A DNA stretch of 38,190 nucleotides from Anaerolineaceae bacterium (GTDB lineage: Bacteria; Chloroflexota; Anaerolineae; Anaerolineales; Anaerolineaceae), in contig JADLFQ010000093.1 of NCBI GenBank assembly GCA_020845515.1, positions 1 through 38,190 of the forward strand. Reading direction: 5' to 3'. Under the pieces are notes generated by a model that saw only the letters and a program-made list of their open reading frames with translations, did not search any database and was not told the origin of the DNA. The first letter of the stretch is position 1, and the number at the start of each line of letters is the position of its first letter. Positions 9,095 through 16,103 of this stretch are shown one piece after another. The position numbers and the translations under genes are program-made.

Positions 9095-10030
9095 ATGACC
9101 AGATACCGCATTATCACAAACCCCATCGCGGGCAAAGGGCGGGCTTTAGCCCAGATGCCGCTCGTGGAAGAAGAATTAAATAAGTTCAATCTGGATTATG
9201 AGATCATCCTGACGCGCTATCCCTGGCACGCTGCCGAGCTCGCCCAGGAAGCCATTGCGCAAGGGTGGGATGTGGTTGTGTCGGCAGGCGGGGACGGCAC
9301 CGCCAACGAAGTCCTCAATGGCCTGATGCTGGCGCGGGAGTATGGGGCCAACCACACCTGTATGGGGTTGTTGCCCGTTGGGCGCGGCAATGATTTCGGC
9401 TTTGGCATGGGAATCCCTATGGACGTTTCAGCCGCATGCCGGTTGTTGGCGCAAGGCCGCCCCTGTCCAATCGACGTGGGGCAGGTGCAGGGCGGCCTGT
9501 ACCCAAACGGGCGCTACTTCGGCAACGGCGTGGGGATTGGCTTCGATGCAGTCGTGGGTTTTCTCGCCGCCAAGTCCAAACTGACCGGTTTCATGACCTA
9601 TCTGGCCGCAGCGCTCAAACCAATCGCCTTGTATTATGATTCTCCAAAAATCGAACTCAAGCTGGATGATAAAACCCTTGTTGATAATTTCTTAATGGTC
9701 TCGATTATGAATGGCCGGCGCATGGGCGGTGGGTTTATGATGGCGCCGAACAGCAAAAAAGATGACGGCAGGCTTGACCTTTGCCTGGCTTACAAGATGA
9801 ACCGCGTCGAAATGCTCCGCACCATCCCGACGTTTTTCAATGGAACGCAGTACAGCCGGAAACACATCGGAGGGGAACGCAGCAGCCAGATAGAAATTCG
9901 CGCATTGCAGGGCACGCTGCCCGTTCACGCCGATGGCGAAACAATTTGCACCAACGGTCAGGAGCTAAAAATCAAAGTGATCCCGCGTCAGATCGAACTG
10001 ATTTGTGAATACCTGGAAGAGAGCCTGTGA
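9095..10030 (+). CDS. Diacylglycerol kinase/sphingosine kinase-fold lipid kinase
   Basis: A 311-residue cytoplasmic, membrane-associating kinase of the DAGK_cat (DgkB/YegS/LCB5) family, expected to phosphorylate diacylglycerol or a related lipid using ATP. Visible family motifs are NPIAGKG near the N-terminus, the nucleotide-binding SAGGDGTANEV at residues ~63-73 and LPVGRGNDFG at ~94-103. A GFDAVVG segment follows in the C-terminal sandwich domain. The length is normal for the family. The ATG at 9095 has AAGGTGG upstream; a GTG nine bases earlier is in frame but overlaps that site. The stop overlaps the start of the PlsC-like gene (GTGA), so the two are translationally coupled and probably act in the same phosphatidate pathway. 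The exact lipid substrate is unknown. Confidence 0.88.
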   Translation: MTRYRIITNPIAGKGRALAQMPLVEEELNKFNLDYEIILTRYPWHAAELAQEAIAQGWDVVVSAGGDGTANEVLNGLMLAREYGANHTCMGLLPVGRGNDFGFGMGIPMDVSAACRLLAQGRPCPIDVGQVQGGLYPNGRYFGNGVGIGFDAVVGFLAAKSKLTGFMTYLAAALKPIALYYDSPKIELKLDDKTLVDNFLMVSIMNGRRMGGGFMMAPNSKKDDGRLDLCLAYKMNRVEMLRTIPTFFNGTQYSRKHIGGERSSQIEIRALQGTLPVHADGETICTNGQELKIKVIPRQIELICEYLEESL

Positions 10031-10833
10031 ACTATACAGCCCCTCAAAGCAGAACCCCTAAAACTTCGCACCCCCCGGCCAACCTCACCAAATCGGGTAT
10101 TTTCAAAAAAGGGTTGGCGTGGGCCGTTAATACCATCCTGTTTCTACTGACCGGACTCCTCTGCCGGATGGACGCCGCTGAACTAGCGCGCATCCCACAG
10201 CGCGGTCCGCTTATCCTGATCGGCAACCATATCAATTTTCTCGAAGTTCCCACCCTGTTCACGCGCATCTGGCCGCGTCCAGTAGCCGGGTTTTCAAAAG
10301 TAGAGACGTGGTATAACCCTTTTAAAGCTTTTCTGTTCAACATCTGGGGTGGGGTTCCCCTGCACCGGGGAGAAGCCGACCTGGAAGCTTTCCGAACGGC
10401 AGAAAAAATTCTGCAAGCGGGAAAAATTTTTGTCATTTCGCCGGAAGGCACCCGCAGCGGTGACGGCCGCTTGCAAAAAGGCCACCCCGGCGCCACCCTC
10501 CTCGCTGTTCGCAGCGGCGCACCAGTAATGCCGCTGGCTTTTTATGGCAGCGAAAACTTCTGGAACAACATCAAGAAGCTCAAACGCACTGATTTCCACG
10601 TTCGAGTTGGCAACCCTTTTTGGGTTGAAACCCACGGCCAAGGGCTTTCCCGCGAGGTGCGCGAGCAAGCCACGCGCGAGATGATGCACCAGTTGGCTGC
10701 ACTGCTGCCCTCTGAAAACCGGGGGGTTTATGCCGATATGGAAAATGCTACAGAAAAGTACTTACGCTTTGAGCCCGGGGTGGAAAGCAACCTCCGGCGG
10801 GTTCTCCCCCCTCCTGCCCAAGAGTCTTTATAG
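10027..10833 (+). CDS. 1-acylglycerol-3-phosphate acyltransferase-like protein (PlsC family)
   Basis: A 268-residue membrane-associated acyltransferase expected to acylate lysophosphatidate to phosphatidate. A hydrophobic segment (residues ~31-46) precedes the catalytic motifs: N67-H68-INFL-E73 (the HX4D box, here with Glu instead of Asp), LHRGEADLEAFR near 112-123, PEGTRS at 139-144 and a 'GAPVMPLAFYG' strand. The start is GTG at 10027, which shares GTGA with the stop of the lipid kinase gene. Pairing of kinase and acyltransferase suggests recycling of diacylglycerol into phosphatidate, by inference. The last six bases overlap the 3' end of recO on the other strand. The Glu variant leaves substrate and activity less certain than the family assignment. 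Confidence 0.85.
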   Translation: MNYTAPQSRTPKTSHPPANLTKSGIFKKGLAWAVNTILFLLTGLLCRMDAAELARIPQRGPLILIGNHINFLEVPTLFTRIWPRPVAGFSKVETWYNPFKAFLFNIWGGVPLHRGEADLEAFRTAEKILQAGKIFVISPEGTRSGDGRLQKGHPGATLLAVRSGAPVMPLAFYGSENFWNNIKKLKRTDFHVRVGNPFWVETHGQGLSREVREQATREMMHQLAALLPSENRGVYADMENATEKYLRFEPGVESNLRRVLPPPAQESL

Positions 10834-11619
10834 TTTATCTCCGTTGCCGGCTGCCCGCCGGCTGGATTTTTCCGCCATACGAATAAATGCCGGGGTCTTC
10901 AACCCGTACTCCAGCAGGTAGGTCAAATAATAATGCAGCAGCCCTTCAACCTCACTGCGCACATCTTTTGGCAAACCGGCATTTCTCGCTTCAGAATAGG
11001 TGCTGCGCTGATAGTGGCGTAGGTACTTGAGCGCCGGCATGGAAACCGGGCGGGCGTGCGGGGCTTTCAAGCCGCACTGCGGGCACAGCACGCCTCCCTC
11101 CAACATTGAAAAAAACTGGTCTACCGCTTCAATTTTTTGGCCGCAGCCGACGCACTGAACCAGGTCCGGACGAAACCCTACCAGATCCAAAAACCGCAAC
11201 TCGTAATATCTTAAAACCGGCGGCAGATCCTCTTCTTGCATCAGACGATAGAGTGTATCCTTGAGCAGCCGGTACAAGCCCGGGGTCTCCCCTTCCTCAT
11301 ACGTAAAGCGATCCAACAGCTCCACAACATACGCTGCATATCCTATGCGTATCAGGTCATCTTTTAACGGCAGGAAGGCATCCACGGTATCCGCCTGAGT
11401 TACAATCCAGAAATCGCGTCCGCGCGCCAGCATCAACGTCACACACGTGAAAGGCTCCAAATGCCCAGCCTTACGGGATTTCAGTTTGCGCGCCCCCTTC
11501 GCCACCACCCGAAGCTTGCCGGCTTCCCGGGTGAAGATCACCAACAAACGGTCCGCCTCGCCCCAATCGGAGTGACGCAAAACAACCGCCTCGACCTTTC
11601 TCGACCGCTCTTCTCTCAA
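10828..11619 (-). CDS. recO: DNA repair protein RecO
   Basis: RecO loads RecA onto SSB-coated DNA together with RecR in RecFOR repair. The 263-residue protein opens with an OB-fold pattern (VEAVVLRHSDWGEADRLLVIFT and GKLRVVAKGARK) and continues with the helical RecO domain. It contains a zinc-finger-like CVGCG...CPQCG pair, seen in many RecO proteins. I chose the TTG at 11619 because GGAG stands six bases before it and because family members begin just before the 'EAVVLR' strand. The frame extends upstream to 11796, but that part overlaps cdd and has no homology-like pattern. It lies 38 bases downstream of cdd and is probably cotranscribed. Its 3' end overlaps the convergent PlsC-like gene by six bases, leaving no room for separate terminators. 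Confidence 0.93.
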   Translation of the reverse strand: MREERSRKVEAVVLRHSDWGEADRLLVIFTREAGKLRVVAKGARKLKSRKAGHLEPFTCVTLMLARGRDFWIVTQADTVDAFLPLKDDLIRIGYAAYVVELLDRFTYEEGETPGLYRLLKDTLYRLMQEEDLPPVLRYYELRFLDLVGFRPDLVQCVGCGQKIEAVDQFFSMLEGGVLCPQCGLKAPHARPVSMPALKYLRHYQRSTYSEARNAGLPKDVRSEVEGLLHYYLTYLLEYGLKTPAFIRMAEKSSRRAAGNGDKL

Positions 11620-11657
11620 CCCCTTCTCCGTGATAAAAGGACTGACCAGGCAGGAAG

Positions 11658-12068
11658 CTACTCGTGTGCCAGGTCTTCGGGGCGAAACGCGCCCGGCAAC
11701 AAATCCGCCACGGTCATCTCCAAAGTAACATTGCCTTCCACATCCGCAGCCACCACCCATGTATCCATGCCAAACTCTGCCATCACCTGCCGGCAAGCGC
11801 CGCAGGGGGCTCCGCCGTTTGAGGTAACAACCACAATCGCGGTAAATTCGCGCTCACCTTCAGAAACCGCCTTAAAGATCGCCGTTCGCTCCGCGCACAT
11901 CGTGGTGGGGTAGGCTGCGCTTTCCACATTGACGCCGTCATAAATTTTCCCCGATGCAGTCAAAAGAGCCGCTCCAACCGCATAATGCGAGTAAGGCACA
12001 TACGCCCAACGGCGCGACTGCCGGGCACTTTCGATTAACTTCTGGCGCACTTCCTCAGTCAAGCTCAC
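11658..12068 (-). CDS. cdd: Cytidine deaminase
   Basis: A 136-residue cytoplasmic enzyme that deaminates cytidine and deoxycytidine to uridine forms in pyrimidine salvage. The zinc site is complete: C58-A-E60 (TMCAERTA), the CDA form of the HAE motif with the catalytic glutamate, and P88-C89-GA-C92. The N-terminal 'AYVPYSHYAVGAALL' is also typical. Length fits the homotetrameric class. The GTG at 12068 has GGAGG nine bases upstream. A longer in-frame start at 12137 would add a basic, non-family extension inside the preceding gene. It overlaps the 3' end of the CorC-like gene by 14 bases, so translation is probably coupled. Confidence 0.95.
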   Translation of the reverse strand: MSLTEEVRQKLIESARQSRRWAYVPYSHYAVGAALLTASGKIYDGVNVESAAYPTTMCAERTAIFKAVSEGEREFTAIVVVTSNGGAPCGACRQVMAEFGMDTWVVAADVEGNVTLEMTVADLLPGAFRPEDLAHE

Positions 12069-13344
12069 CGTTAATTCCCTCCAGTTCCTCATTTTCATCC
12101 TGCCGGCGGGCCCGTACCAGGCGAATCCTGCGGCCAATGACCTGTTCTACAGTCAGCTCCCAATTTTCCACCTGCACATGCTCGCCGCCCACCGGTACAC
12201 GGCCAATTTGTCCGTAAATAAAACCGCCCAGGGTGTCTGCCACGTCCTTGGTCAGGCGTGTGCCGATGATTTCATTAAAATCGTCCAGATCAATCCGGCC
12301 CGAAAAGAGGAATTCTTTCGGGCTGACCTGCTGGTACAGATTCTCTTCGCTCTGGTCATATTCATCACGGATTTCGCCAATAATCTCTTCCACAATATCT
12401 TCAAGTGTTAACAAACCAGCGATCCCGCCATATTCATCCACCGCAACCACCATGTGAACGCCCCGCTCCTGCATTTCTCGCAGCAATTCGTCCACCTTCT
12501 TCGCTTCCGGGACAAAGAAAACCGGCCGCAACAATTGGCGGATCGCTTGGGGTTTTTCTCCATCCACATTGAATTTAAGCAGGTCTTTGGCATACAGCAA
12601 ACCAATGACGTTGTCAATATTTTCTTCGTACACCGGCACGCGTGAATGCCCTGAATGGATAAAGGTCTGCGCGGCCTCTTGCACCGGAGTTTCGCTATCC
12701 AAAGCAACCACATCAATGCGCGGCACCATAATCTCGCGGCAAAGCGTATCGCTAAAGTGAAAGATGGAGTAAATCATCTTTCGTTCGCCTTTTTCCAGCG
12801 TGCCTTCCGGCTGCCCTACCTGCACCCACACTTTCAACTCGTCTTCGGTGACCGAGCCCAAATTGCGCTGCAAGGAAGCCGGTTTACCAATCACCGCCAT
12901 CAACAACCACGACACCGGCCTGAAGAGTGTATCCAAAACCTCACATACCGGTGTCAAGTTTAACGCCCAGGTTTCAGGTTTGCGCAATACAATCCCTTCC
13001 AGAATAAACTCCAGCAACAGAAGCACCAGCGCAAGCAGCAGAACGAGCACAAGCAACAGGAAAGGATGGCCCGGCAGCACTGAATAGGCGCGAAATACCA
13101 TCCACACAGTTACCGCAATGGAAAAATGCATCAACACCACCCCAACCCGCAGCGAAGCAGGCAGATAGGGCCGCTCCAACAATCGCAGGGTGCGGTCTAA
13201 TGCGCTGACTTTAATTTCTCTGGAACCAACCAACTGGGGAACGCGAGCATGCACAAAGCTCGATCGCACAGCAACAAATAATAGATCTAAAACAAGAAAA
13301 AATATCAGTAGTAAGAAAAGCGTCTGACTATCAGGTTCCTTCAT
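12055..13344 (-). CDS. CNNM/CorC (HlyC) family membrane protein with CBS pair
   Basis: A 429-residue membrane protein. Residues ~1-150 contain several hydrophobic helices, the DUF21/CNNM-type region. This is followed by a CBS-domain pair at ~205-325 ('REIMVPRIDVVALDSETPV', 'HSRVPVYEENIDNVIGLLYAKDLL', 'DEYGGIAGLLTLEDIVEEI'). A CorC/HlyC C-terminal domain ends the chain ('GGEHVQVENWELTVEQVIGRRI'). The family is linked to Mg2+/Co2+ export and tolerance; older 'hemolysin' labels are not reliable. CBS pairs bind adenine nucleotides. The start ATG lies inside the last codons of glmU (14-bp overlap), and the gene overlaps cdd by 14 bp at its end, so it is the middle gene of a coupled glmU-corC-cdd-recO run. 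A cation-transport role is inferred from the family. Confidence 0.88.
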   Translation of the reverse strand: MKEPDSQTLFLLLIFFLVLDLLFVAVRSSFVHARVPQLVGSREIKVSALDRTLRLLERPYLPASLRVGVVLMHFSIAVTVWMVFRAYSVLPGHPFLLLVLVLLLALVLLLLEFILEGIVLRKPETWALNLTPVCEVLDTLFRPVSWLLMAVIGKPASLQRNLGSVTEDELKVWVQVGQPEGTLEKGERKMIYSIFHFSDTLCREIMVPRIDVVALDSETPVQEAAQTFIHSGHSRVPVYEENIDNVIGLLYAKDLLKFNVDGEKPQAIRQLLRPVFFVPEAKKVDELLREMQERGVHMVVAVDEYGGIAGLLTLEDIVEEIIGEIRDEYDQSEENLYQQVSPKEFLFSGRIDLDDFNEIIGTRLTKDVADTLGGFIYGQIGRVPVGGEHVQVENWELTVEQVIGRRIRLVRARRQDENEELEGINGELD

Positions 13345-14692
13345 CTTCTTCTTTTTTCTTTTGCAGCAGTCTGGCCGGAACGCCTACTACAACTTCTCCG
13401 TCGGGGACATCGTGGGTAACCACAGATCCGGCCCCTGTTTTTGCGTTTTCGCCAATATGAATGGGCGCAACCAGCATGGTATCGCTGCCGATAAATGCGT
13501 GCGCACCTATTTCGGTTTTATGCTTTTTCTTCCCATCATAGTTGCAGGTGATTGTACCTGCACCAATATTCACTTCCGCACCGATCTGGGCATCCCCAAT
13601 ATAAGAGAAATGTCCCATCTTGGCGCCCGGCCCCAGGTAGGAGTTCTTAATCTCGCCAAAATTCCCCATGTGTGCCCTTTCCGCCAGGTGGGCGCCCTTG
13701 CGCAGGCGGGCCAAGGGCCCTATATCAACATGATCTTCCACCAGCGCGCCTTCCAGAAAAGAAGCGGTGATGGTGCAATGAGAACCGATGGCCGAATTCT
13801 CGATCACCGTATTCGGACCAACCTGACAGTTCTCGCCAATCACGGTTTTGCCCCGCAGGTAGGTGTTTGGCCAGAGGACGGTATCTTTTCCCAGGGTAAC
13901 ATCAGCTTCAATATAGGTTTGGGCAGGGTTAATCATCGTGACTCCAGCCAGCATCCAGCGCATGTTGGTGCGCCGCCTCATGATCTCTTCCACTTCAGCT
14001 AAGTGCACCCGAGTGTTAATCCCAATGGCTTCGTCCGCATCAGCCAGGGGTGCGGCTTGCACCATGCTGCCCGATTGTACCGCCAGCGCAACCGCATCGG
14101 TCAGGTAATACTCGCCCTTTGGTGAAACCTGAATTTTGCGCAAGGCATCCCACAACCATTCCCCCCGAAAACAATATGCGCCCACATTCAATTCCTTAAC
14201 CGCGAGTTGTTCGGGCGTAGCCTGGGCTTCTTCTACAATCGCCTGTACACTGCCAGCGGGATTGCGCAGGACGCGTCCGAATCCATGCGAATCGGGCAGA
14301 ACAACTGTCAGCATCGTGAATGCTCCAGCATTCTTGTGTTGAATTTCGATAAGCTGTTGGAGCGTTTCCACCGTCAACAGGGGCATATCGGCATAAAAAA
14401 CCAGCACCAGGTCTGCTTTGCCTGCAAGCAACGCCTCTGCGGAACGCACTGCATGCGCGGTGCCAAGCTGCTGTGCCTGCACTACAAAATGGGCATCCTC
14501 GCCGATCGTTTGTTGAACGGCTTCAGCGCCGTGCCCAATCACGACAACAGGTTTTTCGCCCGTCACCGCCGTCGCCGCATCAACCGCGTAGCGGATCAGC
14601 GGGCGGCCAGCCAGCGGGTGCAACACTTTGGGAAGATCAGAGCGCATACGCGTTCCCTGTCCAGCAGCCAGGATTACAGCCACGATCTTCAT
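13331..14692 (-). CDS. glmU: Bifunctional GlcNAc-1-P uridyltransferase/GlcN-1-P acetyltransferase
   Basis: A 453-residue cytoplasmic enzyme making UDP-GlcNAc for cell-wall and glycan synthesis. The N-terminal nucleotidyltransferase domain has the signature LAAGQGTRMRSDLPKVLHPL and 'VFYADMPLL'. It is followed by a linker and a left-handed beta-helix from about residue 250 (hexapeptide repeats such as IGENCQVGPNTVIEN). Acetyltransferase residues are conserved around 'ARLRKGAHLAERAHMGNFGEIKNS' and 'GAGTITCNYDGKKKHKTEIG'. The ATG at 14692 has GGAGG seven bases upstream; an adjoining GTG at 14695 is too close to that site. It heads the glmU-corC-cdd-recO run. The full length and both active-site regions suggest a functional enzyme. 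Confidence 0.96.
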   Translation of the reverse strand: MKIVAVILAAGQGTRMRSDLPKVLHPLAGRPLIRYAVDAATAVTGEKPVVVIGHGAEAVQQTIGEDAHFVVQAQQLGTAHAVRSAEALLAGKADLVLVFYADMPLLTVETLQQLIEIQHKNAGAFTMLTVVLPDSHGFGRVLRNPAGSVQAIVEEAQATPEQLAVKELNVGAYCFRGEWLWDALRKIQVSPKGEYYLTDAVALAVQSGSMVQAAPLADADEAIGINTRVHLAEVEEIMRRRTNMRWMLAGVTMINPAQTYIEADVTLGKDTVLWPNTYLRGKTVIGENCQVGPNTVIENSAIGSHCTITASFLEGALVEDHVDIGPLARLRKGAHLAERAHMGNFGEIKNSYLGPGAKMGHFSYIGDAQIGAEVNIGAGTITCNYDGKKKHKTEIGAHAFIGSDTMLVAPIHIGENAKTGAGSVVTHDVPDGEVVVGVPARLLQKKKEEDEGT

Positions 14693-14729
14693 CACTTAAC
14701 CTCCAAACGTCCCCACGAATTAAATACAC

Positions 14730-14764
14730 GAGCCTGACGCTGCCGCCAGAGCAGTCTCAGGCTC
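14730..14764 (-). other. Imperfect hairpin between tRNA-Gln and glmU
   Basis: GAGCCTGA and TCAGGCTC pair over 8 bp. An inner CTGC/GCAG stem sits inside a small internal loop. No T-run follows on the minus strand. It could separate or process the tRNA transcript from glmU. Confidence 0.35.
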
Positions 14765-14793
14765 TCATGCCACATGGAGAACTTCAACCTAAG

Positions 14794-14864
14794 CTGAGGC
14801 GCCTGGATTCGAACCAAGATCCACAGATCCAAAGTCTGGTGTGCTACCATTGCACCACGCCCCA
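14794..14864 (-). tRNA. trnQ: tRNA-Gln (anticodon TTG)
   Basis: The 71-base gene folds as a full cloverleaf. The acceptor stem TGGGGCG pairs with CGCCTCA (one G-U pair), the D stem is GTGC/GCAC, the anticodon loop is CTTTGGA, and the T arm is CTTGG-TTCGAAT-CCAGG. The U1-A72 pair and G73 discriminator are typical of glutamine tRNAs. The first pair of the anticodon stem (27-43) is a C-T mismatch. CCA is not encoded. Confidence 0.93.
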
Positions 14865-14898
14865 AATTTATTTGCCCTCCTGGGTTCCAACATTCGCA

Positions 14899-14907
14899 AT
14901 TTTAACA
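14899..14907 (-). promoter_or_regulatory. Candidate promoter of tRNA-Gln
   Basis: TGTTAAAAT (TGn plus TAAAAT) on the minus strand lies about 34 bases before the mature 5' end. The -35 region is weak. Confidence 0.4.
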
Positions 14908-14958
14908 CACATACAATGAATGTACCAGTGCAGTATGCATTGCTCCCTTACCACCACT

Positions 14959-16047
14959 TCACTCATCATTTTCGTCCGGCGTCAAACCGAGCTTGCGCGC
15001 CTGCTCATAAGAAAGATCATCTGGAGAGGAAATGCTGCCGGTAGTCTGGGTGGCCGCCTGTTCTTCCCAAAACGAGTTGACATCTTGTATTCCGCCATCC
15101 TTCGCCCCCCTCTCGAACAACGCAGCGAATTCTTCCAGCATTTGCGGGTCTTCCTCTGAGTATGCCGCCAAGATACCTTCCTCTTTAACTTCAGCCTGCT
15201 CATGGAGCGGCCCCGTGCCAGGAACGCGCACACTGATTCCCATTGCACCCAGCGTCTTCTCCAGTTCACGCTGCGTGGCAAGCAGCTTATCCAAAATTTC
15301 CACCAGCGGCTGGGCCTGCTTTCCAGTGGAAGCATAAAATACTGCCAAAACAAAAGTGCCCAGTGCGATTAAAGTAATATTCCACTCGTCGCCGTTCCAG
15401 GCGGCCAGAAATCGCGGGCGAACACCACCCGCCAGGCGGTTAACCCGGGATCCAGCACTGGCAGCCGCAAGCAAATCCGGCGCCCAGGCATCTTCAAAAT
15501 CAGATGCAGGCAATGAACCGGCCAACGCGGCAACGCGGGCGCGTTCGTCCAGCAAGATAATCGCTTCCGCCTCAATCTGTTGGCGAAGCTGCACCAGAAT
15601 ATCCGTTAACCGCGCCGGCTGCGGGCCTTCAAGCCCCGGCAAAGGCTGGTTGAGAGGTGGAAGGTCAGGGGGGGGCGGTGGGAGATTCTCCAATGCTTTT
15701 TTTACCGTCTCCAGAAAAACGGACATATCCATTGGCTTATACAAGAGCGCTTCGACACGGAATTCGGCGGCTCGTTTTTCGACTTCAGAATTGCTCAAAC
15801 CGGTTATCACAATCACCCGCACATTCTGATAGCGTTTATTCAGCCTTTGGATCAGGTCAAATCCAGAAATACCCGGCAGGCGAACATCTGCAATTACGAG
15901 GTCCGGTTTATCGCGGCTGGCTTCAAGCAGCGCCTCCTCTCCGGATGGCACAACGCTCACCTGTAAATTCGGGTCGAGGCTGAGAATCGCGCTGCGCAGC
16001 AGGCGGGCAATATCCAGCGCATCATCAATAATGATCACTTTTTTCAT
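14959..16047 (-). CDS. Response regulator with Roadblock/LC7-like output domain
   Basis: A 362-residue cytoplasmic two-component regulator. The receiver domain spans residues ~1-122, with acidic D8/D9, phosphoacceptor D54 (VIADVRLPG), the switch Thr in VIVITG and Lys in YKPMD. A proline-rich linker (~123-145) leads to a domain at ~148-265 that resembles Roadblock/LC7 folds ('LRQQIEAEAIILLDERARVAALAG'). An acidic C-terminal tail follows. There is no DNA-binding domain, so output is likely through protein contacts, perhaps with small GTPases, as known for Roadblock proteins. No kinase is adjacent; the nearest is at 26.5 kb. The start has AAGGAGG upstream. It lies 56 bases after the solute-binding protein gene and may be cotranscribed with it. 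The receiver call is sure; the output domain is less so. Confidence 0.8.
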   Translation of the reverse strand: MKKVIIIDDALDIARLLRSAILSLDPNLQVSVVPSGEEALLEASRDKPDLVIADVRLPGISGFDLIQRLNKRYQNVRVIVITGLSNSEVEKRAAEFRVEALLYKPMDMSVFLETVKKALENLPPPPPDLPPLNQPLPGLEGPQPARLTDILVQLRQQIEAEAIILLDERARVAALAGSLPASDFEDAWAPDLLAAASAGSRVNRLAGGVRPRFLAAWNGDEWNITLIALGTFVLAVFYASTGKQAQPLVEILDKLLATQRELEKTLGAMGISVRVPGTGPLHEQAEVKEEGILAAYSEEDPQMLEEFAALFERGAKDGGIQDVNSFWEEQAATQTTGSISSPDDLSYEQARKLGLTPDENDE

Positions 16048-16103
16048 TGCGCCTCCTTCACTCTTCAGGGAGCCTGGGTTGCCAGGTCAACTCTCCCATA
16101 ACA

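Noticed and set aside
11620-11796. 59-codon N-terminal extension of recO
   Set aside because: It overlaps cdd and has Gly/Cys/Arg shadow composition; the TTG at 11619 has a proper ribosome site and matches the family start.
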